64,000 nucleotides of DNA, taken from positions 62,001 through 126,000 of the forward strand of contig CANOTP010000001.1 in assembly GCA_947570135.1 (NCBI GenBank), written 5' to 3'. The position numbers and the translations under genes are program-made. The notes under the pieces were generated by a model that worked only from the letters and a program-made list of their open reading frames with translations, did not search any database and had not been told where the DNA came from. Shown one piece after another: positions 42,177 through 50,382 of this stretch. This DNA is from an uncultured Candidatus Melainabacteria bacterium. GTDB lineage: Bacteria > Cyanobacteriota > Vampirovibrionia > Gastranaerophilales > Gastranaerophilaceae. Within the stretch, counting starts at the first letter, position 1; each line of letters begins with the position of its first letter.

Positions 42177-42614
42177 TTACAACATCTTGTCAATAATCCT
42201 GCACGCAGAGGCGATAAATTCTTCACACGGTCGTTCGGCATAGTATTTTACTGTTCTTTTGCTTGGGACGGGGTTATCCGCACCGTCAAGCCCTAAAAGT
42301 TCTCGGCAGATGATTGACCCGTTTTCTTTCTCAAATTCTTTACCGAGTTTTTGGATAAGTTCGTAATGCTGTGCTTTCACTTCATCATTATTGTTTTCTG
42401 TATAACCTTTTTTTAATCCTGCAATCATAAACATAGCGCTTACCGCTCCGCAAACTTCGCGTAGTCTTCCCATTCCGCCACCAAAAGAGGATGATAATTT
42501 TAGTGCTGTAATTTCATCAAACCCAAGTTCATTAGCGTAAGCTAAAAACACCGATTGGGCGCAATTGTAACCCTTTAGAAAGTTTTCCCGAGCTTGTTGT
42601 TCATGATTTTGCAT
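42177..42614 (-). CDS. C_GCAxxG_C_C family protein
   Basis: The 145-residue product has the namesake pattern: GYNCAQSVFLAYANELG, then SSFGGGMGRLREVCGAVSAMF, and a terminal cysteine near ASACRIID. It is a cytosolic, probably redox-active cysteine protein of unknown substrate. The gene is the last of a four-gene minus-strand run (45194 to 42177) with a methyltransferase, aminopeptidase P and parvulin upstream. Confidence 0.85.
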   Translation of the reverse strand: MQNHEQQARENFLKGYNCAQSVFLAYANELGFDEITALKLSSSFGGGMGRLREVCGAVSAMFMIAGLKKGYTENNNDEVKAQHYELIQKLGKEFEKENGSIICRELLGLDGADNPVPSKRTVKYYAERPCEEFIASACRIIDKML

Positions 42615-42620
42615 TGATTT

Positions 42621-43370
42621 TTAACCTTCTATATATAATTTGTATAATACGACAGCAGCGGATGTTGCAAGGTTTAGTGATTCAACGGTTTGCGCCATTT
42701 CGATTTTAACTGAATCAGTTGCAAATTTAATCAAATCTTCAGATAGTCCGTCGGCTTCGGAGCCAAACATTACAAGGTTTGGCGGTGTCATTTTAAAATC
42801 TTTTAGCATATTGTTACTTCTTGGCAGCGTTGCAATACGTTCAAAATCCTTAAAAATTTCTGAAAGTTCATTAAAATCTTTAATCTCGACAATCGGAAGT
42901 TTCCACAATTGTCCAACGGATGCTCTGACACATTTCGGGTTATAAATGTCAACGCAATCTTTGCCGTATAAAACTATTGCATCAGATCCGAACGCTACAG
43001 CAGTTCTTATTATCGTGCCTAAGTTTCCTAAATCTTTTATGTTTTCAAGTAAAACGACTTTTTTTGCGGATTTTAAGATATTTTTATCGTATTTTTTTTG
43101 AACTCCGACAGCAACAGCGTTTGGCGCAGATTCTGTTGTAGAAAGTTTTTTCAGTACAGGCTCTGTGGTTTCGATGATTAAATTTTTTACAAAATCATAA
43201 TCTTTAACATGTTTTTTTTCAACAAAAACCCGTTCAATTTCAATATCGAAATCAAAGGCTTCTTTTATTGCTTTGAATCCTTCAAGCAAAAATTTGTCTT
43301 GTCTGTATTTTTTTTGTTGAAGTTTGGCGCATTCTTTTACCAGCTCGTTATTAACGCTTGTGATTTCCAT
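42621..43370 (-). CDS. SPOUT (TrmH-like) RNA 2'-O-methyltransferase
   Basis: The 249-residue enzyme has the TrmH-family knot motifs: GNLGTIIRTAVAFGSDAIVLYG (about 115-136), PNLVMFGSEADGLSEDL (motif 2), and VESLNLATSAAVVLYKLY (motif 3). The first ~80 residues form the usual L30e-like substrate-binding domain. It methylates rRNA or tRNA ribose with SAM; the site is not inferable. It overlaps the aminopeptidase P gene by one base. Confidence 0.9.
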   Translation of the reverse strand: MEITSVNNELVKECAKLQQKKYRQDKFLLEGFKAIKEAFDFDIEIERVFVEKKHVKDYDFVKNLIIETTEPVLKKLSTTESAPNAVAVGVQKKYDKNILKSAKKVVLLENIKDLGNLGTIIRTAVAFGSDAIVLYGKDCVDIYNPKCVRASVGQLWKLPIVEIKDFNELSEIFKDFERIATLPRSNNMLKDFKMTPPNLVMFGSEADGLSEDLIKFATDSVKIEMAQTVESLNLATSAAVVLYKLYIEG

Positions 43371-44908
43371 TATTTAACCTCAAATTCTTTCAACCAATCT
43401 TTCTCTTGCTCAGATAACATATCAAAATCAATGAGTTTTTTCTCGTAATTCATTTTGACAAAAGAGTGGATTTTGCCGTTTTCAAAATAGCAGGAATTTT
43501 CTAATCTTACACCGAAAAATCCTTCTTTATAAAGTCCCGGTTCTATTGAAAAACACATACCGTCATTTAGTTCGGTCTTTGCGATTTCAGAAGGACTCAG
43601 ATTTGGCGGATATTCGTGAACGTTTATACCTATTCCGTGACCTAAACCGTGGTTAAAGACAAATCCGTCAAGCTCTTGTATTGTGAAAAACTCTCTGACT
43701 TGTTTGTCGATTTCAAAACCGTTTGTCGGGTTTTTAAAATTATAAGCAAGTAAAAATGCTTTTAAAACCTTTGTATAAATATTTTTGTGAAGTTTTGAGG
43801 GTTCGCCTTTTACAAAAACTCTTGTAATATCTGTTGCAAGTCCGCCCTCAAAATATGCGCCGCAATCAATTAAAACAAGGCTGCCGTCTGTAATTATTTC
43901 ATCTTTTGAAGATTTTGAATAATGAGCAAGCGCGGAGTTTTTGTCTTTTGCAACAATTGAATTAAAACTTAACCCCAATGCCCCTTGCTTTTTAAACTCT
44001 TTTTCAAGCTGCACGCTGATATCGTATTCTGAAATATTATTCTGATTTTCGATATAATTTCGAATTGCGCTCACCGCTTTATCAGTACGCGCAAAAGCAT
44101 CTTTTAAGTGTTCCAGCTCAGCCTTTGTTTTTTGAGCTTTCATAAGTTTTACTGGATTTTCTTTTAATTCTTTTGCGCGGGATTTCAAAAGATTATAATC
44201 GTAAGCATTTATTGAACTTTTATCAACAAAGATTTCTTTATTAGGGATTTTATCAAGTTTATCAATAAGCTCAACACCTTCTTTTGTGATAAAACATTTT
44301 CCCCTTCCCTTAATTTTTGCGGAAAAGTTTTGAGAAAAATTACGCATGTTAAAAAGGTATGAAACCTCGTCAAGGTCTGTAATATAGATAGCTTGATTAT
44401 CACTTAAATTTTGTGAAATTTTTGATATTTTTTCTTCACTTGTTAAGCCTGTAAATTTGACGTCAAGTTCAATATTTCCTTCTTCGCTTGTCGAAGTTTC
44501 TGAATCCAGCGGGTCAGAATCAAGAAGCTTAAGCGTTAAAAATTTTTCAAGCTGTTCAATTTTGTTTTGAGAATTTTTCTTTGAAAAAACTCCTAAAATT
44601 TCTCCGCTTGGAATTCTTTTAATCAGTTCATCAAGATATTTTTGCCCTGTTTGGAGTTTTACTACGGTAACTTTTTCATGGCAGACTTCGTTATCCGCTT
44701 GAATATGGTATCTTCCGTCCACAAACAAAAAAATCGTATCGGGTGTAACAAGCGCTTCGCCTGTTGAGCCTGAAAAGTTTGTCAGTTTGTAGCGTGAATT
44801 TTCGCTCAGTGTATTATATTCAACCAGAAATTCATTTGTAGCGTTAACAAGCAGGTAGTTTAACCCCTCGTCTGCCATGAAATTTCGTATTACCGTAATA
44901 TTATCCAT
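43370..44908 (-). CDS. pepP: Xaa-Pro aminopeptidase (M24B)
   Basis: The 512-residue protein has two creatinase-like N-terminal domains and a C-terminal M24 'pita-bread' metalloprotease domain. The metal ligands are visible in LIDCGAYFEGGLATDITRVF (two Asp), GHGIGINVHEYPPN (His), MCFSIEPGLY (Glu) and GVRLENSCYF (Glu). It removes an N-terminal residue preceding proline. The gene forms a run with parvulin, a proline isomerase, directly upstream at one base distance, a functionally suggestive pair. Confidence 0.9.
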   Translation of the reverse strand: MDNITVIRNFMADEGLNYLLVNATNEFLVEYNTLSENSRYKLTNFSGSTGEALVTPDTIFLFVDGRYHIQADNEVCHEKVTVVKLQTGQKYLDELIKRIPSGEILGVFSKKNSQNKIEQLEKFLTLKLLDSDPLDSETSTSEEGNIELDVKFTGLTSEEKISKISQNLSDNQAIYITDLDEVSYLFNMRNFSQNFSAKIKGRGKCFITKEGVELIDKLDKIPNKEIFVDKSSINAYDYNLLKSRAKELKENPVKLMKAQKTKAELEHLKDAFARTDKAVSAIRNYIENQNNISEYDISVQLEKEFKKQGALGLSFNSIVAKDKNSALAHYSKSSKDEIITDGSLVLIDCGAYFEGGLATDITRVFVKGEPSKLHKNIYTKVLKAFLLAYNFKNPTNGFEIDKQVREFFTIQELDGFVFNHGLGHGIGINVHEYPPNLSPSEIAKTELNDGMCFSIEPGLYKEGFFGVRLENSCYFENGKIHSFVKMNYEKKLIDFDMLSEQEKDWLKEFEVK

Positions 44909-44909
44909 A

Positions 44910-45194
44910 CTAGTTTTTGCCTGTTAATTCAATTAAGTGCCAACCGAATTGTGTTTCAACAGGTTGGGAAATTTCACCGACTTCAAGTGCGAATGCTGCA
45001 TCTTCAAACGGTTTAACCATCATTCCTCGTCCGAAAAATCCTAAATCGCCGCCGTTTTGACCTGAAGGGCAAAGTGATTTTTCCTTTGCAATTTCAGCAA
45101 AAGATTTGCCGTTTTTGATTTCATTGTATAATTCTTGAGCTTCTGTTTCAGTCTTTACCAAAATGTGGCTTGCTCTAACTTCAGTAGTTGTCAT
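44910..45194 (-). CDS. Parvulin-type peptidyl-prolyl isomerase
   Basis: I choose ATG 45194 (MTTTEVRASHILVKTE...) with AAAGGAGT upstream, giving 94 residues. The upstream frame of 42 residues does not fit. The rotamase core is complete: ASHILVKTETEAQELYNEI, FAEIAKEKSLCPSGQNGGDLGFFGRGMMVKPFEDAAF and QFGWHLIELTGK. It has no signal peptide and is a single-domain cytosolic form. First gene of the four-gene run to 42177. Confidence 0.93.
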   Translation of the reverse strand: MTTTEVRASHILVKTETEAQELYNEIKNGKSFAEIAKEKSLCPSGQNGGDLGFFGRGMMVKPFEDAAFALEVGEISQPVETQFGWHLIELTGKN

Positions 45195-45310
45195 ATTTTT
45201 ACTCCTTTTATTTATTACAGGAGGATTATAAAATAAAAAGGTTTGTCTTGCAACTTTGTACAATCCAAACCGGAAGTTATAAAACATGAAAAATTTTCTG
45301 AAATAAAAGC

Positions 45311-45396
45311 GTAAGTTCAAAGTGTTTTATACCAAACCCGCTAAAGAAAAAATCTTATCGCAACCCCGAAAAAGTGCTTGGACAATTTGAACTTAC
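45311..45396. repeat. 86-bp element with 11-bp perfect inverted ends
   Basis: GTAAGTTCAAA at 45311-45321 is matched by its exact complement at 45386-45396. The 64-bp interior has no gene. The element lies in the 350-bp gap between the parvulin and the damaged hydrolase gene. It may be a miniature inverted-repeat element or a structured RNA; no target duplication is evident. Confidence 0.45.
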
Positions 45397-45477
45397 ATTA
45401 TTATAATAAACTGTCATGCCACCTGTTTTCACCATTCGTCAGAATAAATTTTTTTAACACAAAATGGCTAATTTTTA

Positions 45478-45504
45478 CTAATCCTTAAGGATTAGGGTTT
45501 GACA
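45478..45504. promoter_or_regulatory. 18-bp perfect palindrome adjoining a -35 box
   Basis: CTAATCCTTAAGGATTAG (45478-45495) is fully self-complementary. Three bases further is TTGACA (45499-45504), and a weak TATTTT follows at 17 bp spacing. This is a likely operator and promoter for the gene that is now broken at 45548. No matching regulator lies beside it. Confidence 0.6.
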
Positions 45505-45547
45505 TAATTATGTTTTTTATTTATTTTCTTTTTAAAAAAGGTGTTTT

Positions 45548-46340
45548 ATGGAAATAATAAAAGTCAGAACTAAACGCGGTTTAGAATTAAAGGGTGCAAT
45601 GTTTGGTGATAGCAGTGCGGATACTGTTGTTGTTGTGCTGACGGGAATTTGTTCAAATATTTTCCAAAACGAACTTTTGTATTCAACGGGTAAATTTTAG
45701 TGCGGCAGTAGATTTTTTGAGTGTTCAATCCGATGTTAATCCTGATAAAATCGGTATAATTGGGATTTGCGGTTTTGGCGGTATGGGTTTAAACGCTGCT
45801 GCAACAGATACACGTATTAAAGCAACAGTTACGTCTACAATGTATGATATGAGCAGAGTTAATGCTAACGGTTATTTTGATTCGATGGATAAAGAGCCGC
45901 GTTATGAGTTAAGAAAAACGCTTAATGCTCAACGTATCGAAGATTTTAAAAATGGAACCTATGCAAAAGCCTCAGGGCTTCCCGATAAATTAACAGGTGA
46001 TGAACCTCAGTTTGTAAAAGATTACTACGGGTATTATAAAACAAAAAGAGGTTTTCACAACCGTTCAATCAATTCAAACGGAAATTGGAATATGACATCT
46101 TCTTTGTCATTTATTAATATGCCGATTTTAACCTACAGTGATGAAATTAAATCCGCAGTTTTGATGCTTCACGGAGAAAAAGCTCATAGCAGATACTTTA
46201 GTGAAGATGCATTTAAAAAACTTCAAGGTGATAATAAAGAACTGTGGATTATAAAAGATGCTAACCACGTCGATTTATATGATAATTTGGATAAAATCCC
46301 GTTTGATAAAATTACGGAATTTTTTCAAAAGAATTTATAG
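45548..46340 (+). pseudogene. Broken alpha/beta hydrolase gene (two pieces)
   Basis: A 50-residue frame (45548-45700, MEIIKVRTKRGLELKGAMFG...) gives the start of one hydrolase type. The second frame (in phase from about 45680, TTG 45717, to 46340) gives the body of a dienelactone hydrolase-like protein. It contains the nucleophile elbow GICGFGG with cysteine and the final HVDLYD histidine region. The frames are out of phase, and the piece normally between them is missing (perhaps 70-100 residues). The cause is an internal deletion with a frame change, or a fusion of two neighbouring genes. AAAAGGTG precedes the first ATG. Confidence 0.7.
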
Positions 46341-46346
46341 AATGAA

Positions 46347-46379
46347 TAAAAAAGGACTTCTTAATGAAGTCCTTTTTTT
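46347..46379. terminator. Bidirectional terminator
   Basis: AAAAAAGGACTTC pairs with GAAGTCCTTTTTT over a TTAAT loop. It sits between the convergent hydrolase remnant and carbonic anhydrase genes. Confidence 0.85.
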
Positions 46380-46386
46380 ATGTTGT

Positions 46387-47052
46387 TTATTTGTTTAAGA
46401 ACTCAACTTTTCCTGTATCCAAATGGTAATAAGCCGGAATTAATTGAACATTGTTTTCTTTCATATATTTAACAAGGTCTGTGTCTTGTGTCATAAGTTC
46501 TTCAATATCCTGAATAACATGAGCTTTTACTACGTTATCGGAATTAACTTCGTGACCGTGTTTCTTACATTCTTCAACGGCAGGCTGTATTGAATCTTCA
46601 AGAGATTTAATATATTTTGTTTCGGATTTGCCGGATAAAGTAGCTGCAATAGCTCCGCAATCCTGATGTCCCATAATTACAATAAGTTTTACTCCGCAGT
46701 GCATAACAGCATACTCAATACTTCCGATAACGTGTTCATCAAGTACATTTCCCGCATTACGGATTTCAAAAATATCGCCTAAGCCCTGGTCAAAAATAAG
46801 TTCAGGCGGAACTCTTGAATCCGAGCAAGATAAAATTACAACAAACGGATGCTGACCTTTCAGCATTTCTTTTCTACGCTGTTTGGTATCATCAGGGTGT
46901 GTTTCTTTTAGGGTTACAAATCTTTCATTCCCTGCAATAAGCTTATTCAAAGCTTCTTGAGCCGATAAATTATCACTGTTGTTTGCAAAACAAATATTTG
47001 CATTAATCGCTAATGATAACATTAAAGCAAGTGAAAATATTGTTTTTTTCAT
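46387..47052 (-). CDS. Beta-class carbonic anhydrase, exported
   Basis: The 221-residue enzyme begins with a signal peptide (MKKTIFSLALMLSLAINANICFAN). The catalytic zinc motifs are present: ILSCSDSRVPPELIFDQGLGDIFEIRNAGN (Cys, Asp, Arg) and MGHQDCGAIAA (His and Cys). It hydrates CO2 to bicarbonate, here in the periplasm or outside. Periplasmic beta forms are less common than cytosolic ones. GGA-rich sequence precedes the ATG, and mnmA lies upstream on the same strand. Confidence 0.92.
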   Translation of the reverse strand: MKKTIFSLALMLSLAINANICFANNSDNLSAQEALNKLIAGNERFVTLKETHPDDTKQRRKEMLKGQHPFVVILSCSDSRVPPELIFDQGLGDIFEIRNAGNVLDEHVIGSIEYAVMHCGVKLIVIMGHQDCGAIAATLSGKSETKYIKSLEDSIQPAVEECKKHGHEVNSDNVVKAHVIQDIEELMTQDTDLVKYMKENNVQLIPAYYHLDTGKVEFLNK

Positions 47053-47078
47053 ATTATAAATCCTTTCTTTTTTATTTG

Positions 47079-48173
47079 TTATTCTACGGTATCTATAATT
47101 CCGCCGCCAAGAACAATATCATTATCATAAAAGACAATAGATTGTCCCGGGGCAATTGATTTTTGCATGTTCTCAAATTTTACTTCAACATCTTCGTCTA
47201 CAGGGGTAATGATTACTTCCTGCTTGCTTTGTGAAGACCTTATTTTTGCACTGCACTTTATTGTTTTATCTAATTTATCAAAAGCAATCCAGTTTAATTT
47301 TACTGCAGTTAGTTTCTCTTTAAATGTTTTATCTTGAAATCCGACAACAACTTCATTTGTATCTTTTCTGAGTTCGGTTACATAAAGAGCTTCTGTTGAG
47401 CTTATACCGATTCCTTTTCGTTGTCCTATAGTGTAATTCCAGATTCCGTTATGAGTGCCCAACACTTTGCCGTTTGAGTCTACGATGTTACCGATTTTTG
47501 GAGCTATTTGTAAAAGTTCATTATAATCACCTTCATAAAAATCCTGACTGTCAGGCTTTTGCGCAACTTCTAACCCATGCGATTTTGCAATTTCTCGGAT
47601 TTCTTCTTTTTTATAATCTCCTAACGGAAGTAAGATGTTTTTTAACTGTTCTTGTTTTAATCTGTATAAAAAGTAAGATTGATCTTTTTTAGGATTCACT
47701 CCGCTTTTTAATAAATATCTTCCGTTAACATTCTCTATACGTGCATAATGTCCTGTTGCAAATTTATCAAATTCAATTCCGTTTTGTTTTGCAAGATATG
47801 GTAAAACTTCAAATTTTATAAGTGAATTACACCAAATACAAGGGTTTGGCGTTCTGCCCGATAAGTATTCCCGTTTAAAATTGTTCAGAACAATTTCTTC
47901 ATATTGTTGTGCACAATCAAATACATGAAATTCAATTCCGATTTGTTTGCAAACTTTTCTTGCCTCTTCTATGTCTTCTTTTTCATCAGGTCCAAAACAG
48001 GCTCCATGGGTTTTATGGGGTAATTTATTAAGTTTCTCTTGAATTTCTTTATAAACTCCGCCTTTTCCCCAAATTGCCATTGTGGCGCCGATTACTTCAT
48101 GTCCTTGGTCTTTTAATAATAATGCAGTAGTTGAGGAGTCAACTCCGCCTGACATTCCGACTAATATTTTCAT
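47079..48173 (-). CDS. mnmA: tRNA-specific 2-thiouridylase
   Basis: The 364-residue enzyme thiolates U34 of Lys, Glu and Gln tRNAs. The ATP-binding PP-loop is GMSGGVDSSTTALLL at the N-terminus. The catalytic cysteines are in NPCIWCNSLIKF (about residue 113) and the DQSYFLYRL region, although the second catalytic Cys of many MnmA proteins (about residue 200) is not obvious. The closing barrel domain is present. Length is normal. MnmE, which modifies the same base, is at 61364. Confidence 0.95.
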   Translation of the reverse strand: MKILVGMSGGVDSSTTALLLKDQGHEVIGATMAIWGKGGVYKEIQEKLNKLPHKTHGACFGPDEKEDIEEARKVCKQIGIEFHVFDCAQQYEEIVLNNFKREYLSGRTPNPCIWCNSLIKFEVLPYLAKQNGIEFDKFATGHYARIENVNGRYLLKSGVNPKKDQSYFLYRLKQEQLKNILLPLGDYKKEEIREIAKSHGLEVAQKPDSQDFYEGDYNELLQIAPKIGNIVDSNGKVLGTHNGIWNYTIGQRKGIGISSTEALYVTELRKDTNEVVVGFQDKTFKEKLTAVKLNWIAFDKLDKTIKCSAKIRSSQSKQEVIITPVDEDVEVKFENMQKSIAPGQSIVFYDNDIVLGGGIIDTVE

Positions 48174-48226
48174 GCTTATGTCCTCTTACAGTTCTTAACA
48201 TAGTATAAATATCAAGGTTTTGCAAA

Positions 48227-48423
48227 TCATATTATTTCAAATAATTCATCAAGTTTACAGTCTAAAGCCTTGCAAAGTTTTTCTAAAGTATTAAAACTCA
48301 CAGTGTTGGTTTGATCGTAGTATAAGCGAGTAATAGTACTCCTGCTTATTCCGGATATCTGTGCAAGTTCGTATATTTTATTCGTTTAGCTCCCATTATG
48401 GCGGATAAATTGTTTTTAAGCAT
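48227..48423 (-). pseudogene. Frameshifted XRE-type HTH regulator, module 3
   Basis: On the minus strand, ATG 48423 starts MLKNNLSAIMGAKRIK and soon stops. In the next frame the sequence continues as YELAQISGISRSTITRLYYD, then TLEKLCKALDCKLDELF, a clear Cro/CI-type HTH. One missing base in the short A-run (AATAAAATAT) accounts for the break. It is either a real mutation or a homopolymer error. It is divergent from the pilin at 48499, which is also frameshifted. Confidence 0.7.
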
Positions 48424-48498
48424 ATATAAATTTTACCAGTATAGCGAAAATTTGACAGAATTAGTCATTAATGATATATAAAGTATCAATAGTGATAT

Positions 48499-49216
48499 AT
48501 GAAGCTTAGTAAAACTTATTATGAGGCGGTTATGTATAGAAAAGGGTTTACATTAGCAGAGGTTTTAATTACTTTGGGTATTATTGGAGTTGTTGCAGCG
48601 ATAACAATACCTTCATTAATTACTAATTATCAGAAAACAGTTACCTCTTTTAAATCAAGCGCTTCGTCACTCAATAGCCGATGAACTCGGGGACCCTACC
48701 TGGCAAGAGCCGAACACAAAAGGTTACGGTACAGGGGATCCGGGGTTAAAGTATCTTATTCCTTACCTTGAAGTTGCATATAAATTTAGAAAAGGAGAAT
48801 ATGTTTATCCTATATATAAAGCTAACGGAACATCAGGGTATTCGCAATTTTTATATGCATGCTCTGATACATCTCCTTATGCTTATGTATTAAAAAACGG
48901 AACTATAATTTATTTTGTAAATTTTTTAAACTATTTTCCAATGGGAAATGCCCTTTTTATACTTGTCGACTTAAACGGTAAAAAAGGTCCAAACAGGCTT
49001 GGGCGGGATGTGTTTGTATTTACATTGACGAAAAAGAAACCTGATATTATTGGTACTTACGGAGATAACTTAACAGTAGAGCAACTGCTGGCAAGCGGTG
49101 AAGCATGTCCCGCGAAGGGTGTAGTTTCAGGTTATCAGGGATACAACGGCTGGGGATGCAGTACTTTAATTATCAAAGACGGTTGGAAAATCAAAAAACA
49201 TTATCCGTGGTGGTAA
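48499..49216 (+). pseudogene. Frameshifted type IV pilin-like gene, module 3
   Basis: The first frame (48499 or ATG 48532) reads MYRKGFTLAEVLITLGIIGVVAAITIPSLI, then stops at 48684. The second frame continues without a break from about 48650 (LNQALRHSIADELGDPTWQE...) to 49216, including the family block DLNGKKGPNRLGRDVFVF. One base lost near the TTTT run at about 48647-48650 explains the break. Everything else looks intact, so inactivation is recent or apparent. It sits divergently next to the broken HTH gene at 48227. Confidence 0.75.
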
Positions 49217-49258
49217 TATAATGTTGTTTATGCTACCTTTTTTTAGAAAGGTTAACTA

Positions 49259-49501
49259 ATGAAAATACAGATGATACAAAACTGTTCTTCAATTAATTTT
49301 ACAGGATTTTTAAAAAAGCCCAAAAATTTTCCTGTAAATATTATGGAGAATCCAACAGAAGAAGTTTTGAAAGAATCCGAAGCAAGGTGGCAAAAGCAGA
49401 TAGAAGATTTGGGGTTGGTTGTTATTAAAAAAGTTAAACTTTTTGTTTCGCAAAAATTTGAAGCTCCTGTTAAAGGAGTTAAAAAAGAAAACGACTTTTA
49501 A
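49259..49501 (+). CDS. Small hypothetical protein with SINFTGF lead
   Basis: The 80-residue product starts MKIQMIQNCSSINFTGFLKKPKNF, then a helical, Glu/Lys-rich body. No domain or signal is recognised. The NFTGF lead resembles those in the acyltransferase at 28340 and the protein at 29389. A GAAAGG site lies upstream. Real translation is likely but unproven. Confidence 0.5.
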   Translation: MKIQMIQNCSSINFTGFLKKPKNFPVNIMENPTEEVLKESEARWQKQIEDLGLVVIKKVKLFVSQKFEAPVKGVKKENDF

Positions 49502-49513
49502 AGAAACTTTTTT

Positions 49514-49534
49514 ATTAGCGGAAGATGAGACTCG
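49514..49534. repeat. Partial duplicate of the tRNA-Gly 3' end
   Basis: Twenty of 21 bases here match the 3' end of tRNA-Gly and its flank (49704-49724). The copy lies 190 bp from the tRNA in the same orientation. A duplicated tRNA end with odd sequence between could be a scar of a small integrated element. Confidence 0.55.
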
Positions 49535-49566
49535 TGTTTTGCTCGCTCGCGAGTAACGGCAATTCC

Positions 49567-49608
49567 GCATTTTGTTTTCATCGGCGTTGCCGAATGTAAA
49601 CAAAATGC
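49567..49608. other. Long imperfect hairpin between the tRNA-Gly fragment and tRNA-Gly
   Basis: GCATTTTGTTT and its exact complement enclose CATCGGC...GCCGAATG, giving a stem of about 18 bp with one bulge. The repeated GCTCGCTCG lies on either side (near 49540 and 49619). This stretch is more GC-rich than its neighbours and has no gene. Confidence 0.5.
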
Positions 49609-49672
49609 TCAAGTCTCAGCTCGCTCGTGCAACTTGCCAAAAGGCTCATTCGATTCATCTTCTTAACAAATT

Positions 49673-49702
49673 AAAACAGATGAACAAATGTCCATCTGTT
49701 TT
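49673..49702 (-). terminator. Terminator of tRNA-Gly
   Basis: AAAACAGATG pairs with CATCTGTTTT around a ten-base loop, directly after the tRNA on the minus strand, with a T-run. Confidence 0.75.
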
Positions 49703-49706
49703 AATT

Positions 49707-49779
49707 AGCGGAAGACGAGACTCGAACTCGCGACAGTCTGCTTGGAAGGCAGATACTCTACCAACTGAGCTACTTCCGC
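49707..49779 (-). tRNA. tRNA-Gly (anticodon TCC)
   Basis: The minus-strand sequence folds as a 73-nt tRNA. The acceptor is GCGGAAG/CTTCCGC with a T discriminator, the D-arm is GCTC..GAGT, and the anticodon stem TCTGC/GCAGA holds loop CTTCCAA (anticodon TCC). The T-arm has TTCGAGT. CCA is not encoded. Confidence 0.95.
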
Positions 49780-49921
49780 TTAAAAAGTATTCATTGGTAC
49801 AACAAAATGTTACAATAAACATTTTTGAAAATCAAGTCCTTCACAGCTTAATTAAACAGTTAAATTACAAACATATTAACTGACATAAATTGTATTATTA
49901 CCTTCAAAAATAAAAATCTAA

Positions 49922-50188
49922 CTACTTAATGAACTTTTCTACTATATTATCGAACCAGGAATTTTTATAACCGTATTTCTTTTCTTCATCTGTCGGAAGT
50001 TTTGATTTTAAATCTAGAAAATCAATATCTGTCCCTTTGTCAAAAATGTTTTTGTTTTCATCATCCTTTTTTTGCCGCCGACCTTGCATCATGTAACCTG
50101 TGTTTCCGCTGCTTCCGCCGTCATTATTCATACTTGTCGCGGGTTTAATCATAGGTTGGGTTCGGCCAATGTTTGCATCAAAACTCAT
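49922..50188 (-). CDS. Small hypothetical protein
   Basis: The 88-residue protein is polar, with a Gly/Ser/Asn-rich part (MNNDGGSSGNTGYMMQGRRQKKDDENK) and a helical C-terminus (NSWFDNIVEKFIK). It has no membrane segment or recognised fold. A GGAAT sequence precedes the ATG. It is divergent from the gene at 50383. Confidence 0.5.
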   Translation of the reverse strand: MSFDANIGRTQPMIKPATSMNNDGGSSGNTGYMMQGRRQKKDDENKNIFDKGTDIDFLDLKSKLPTDEEKKYGYKNSWFDNIVEKFIK

Positions 50189-50382
50189 TGTTCCAATTCC
50201 TTATATTATTTCCCTATATATATAAAGTATTTATTCTTTAATTTTTGTTACAATAGTAGTAAAATATTTACAAAAATTTACCAAAACACGCTACTTTATT
50301 ACTTTTTGTAAATATATTTTTTACTGTTGAAAATCTCTTAAATAATATACGTTAATATATAAAAGAGAGATTTTGAGGTTTT

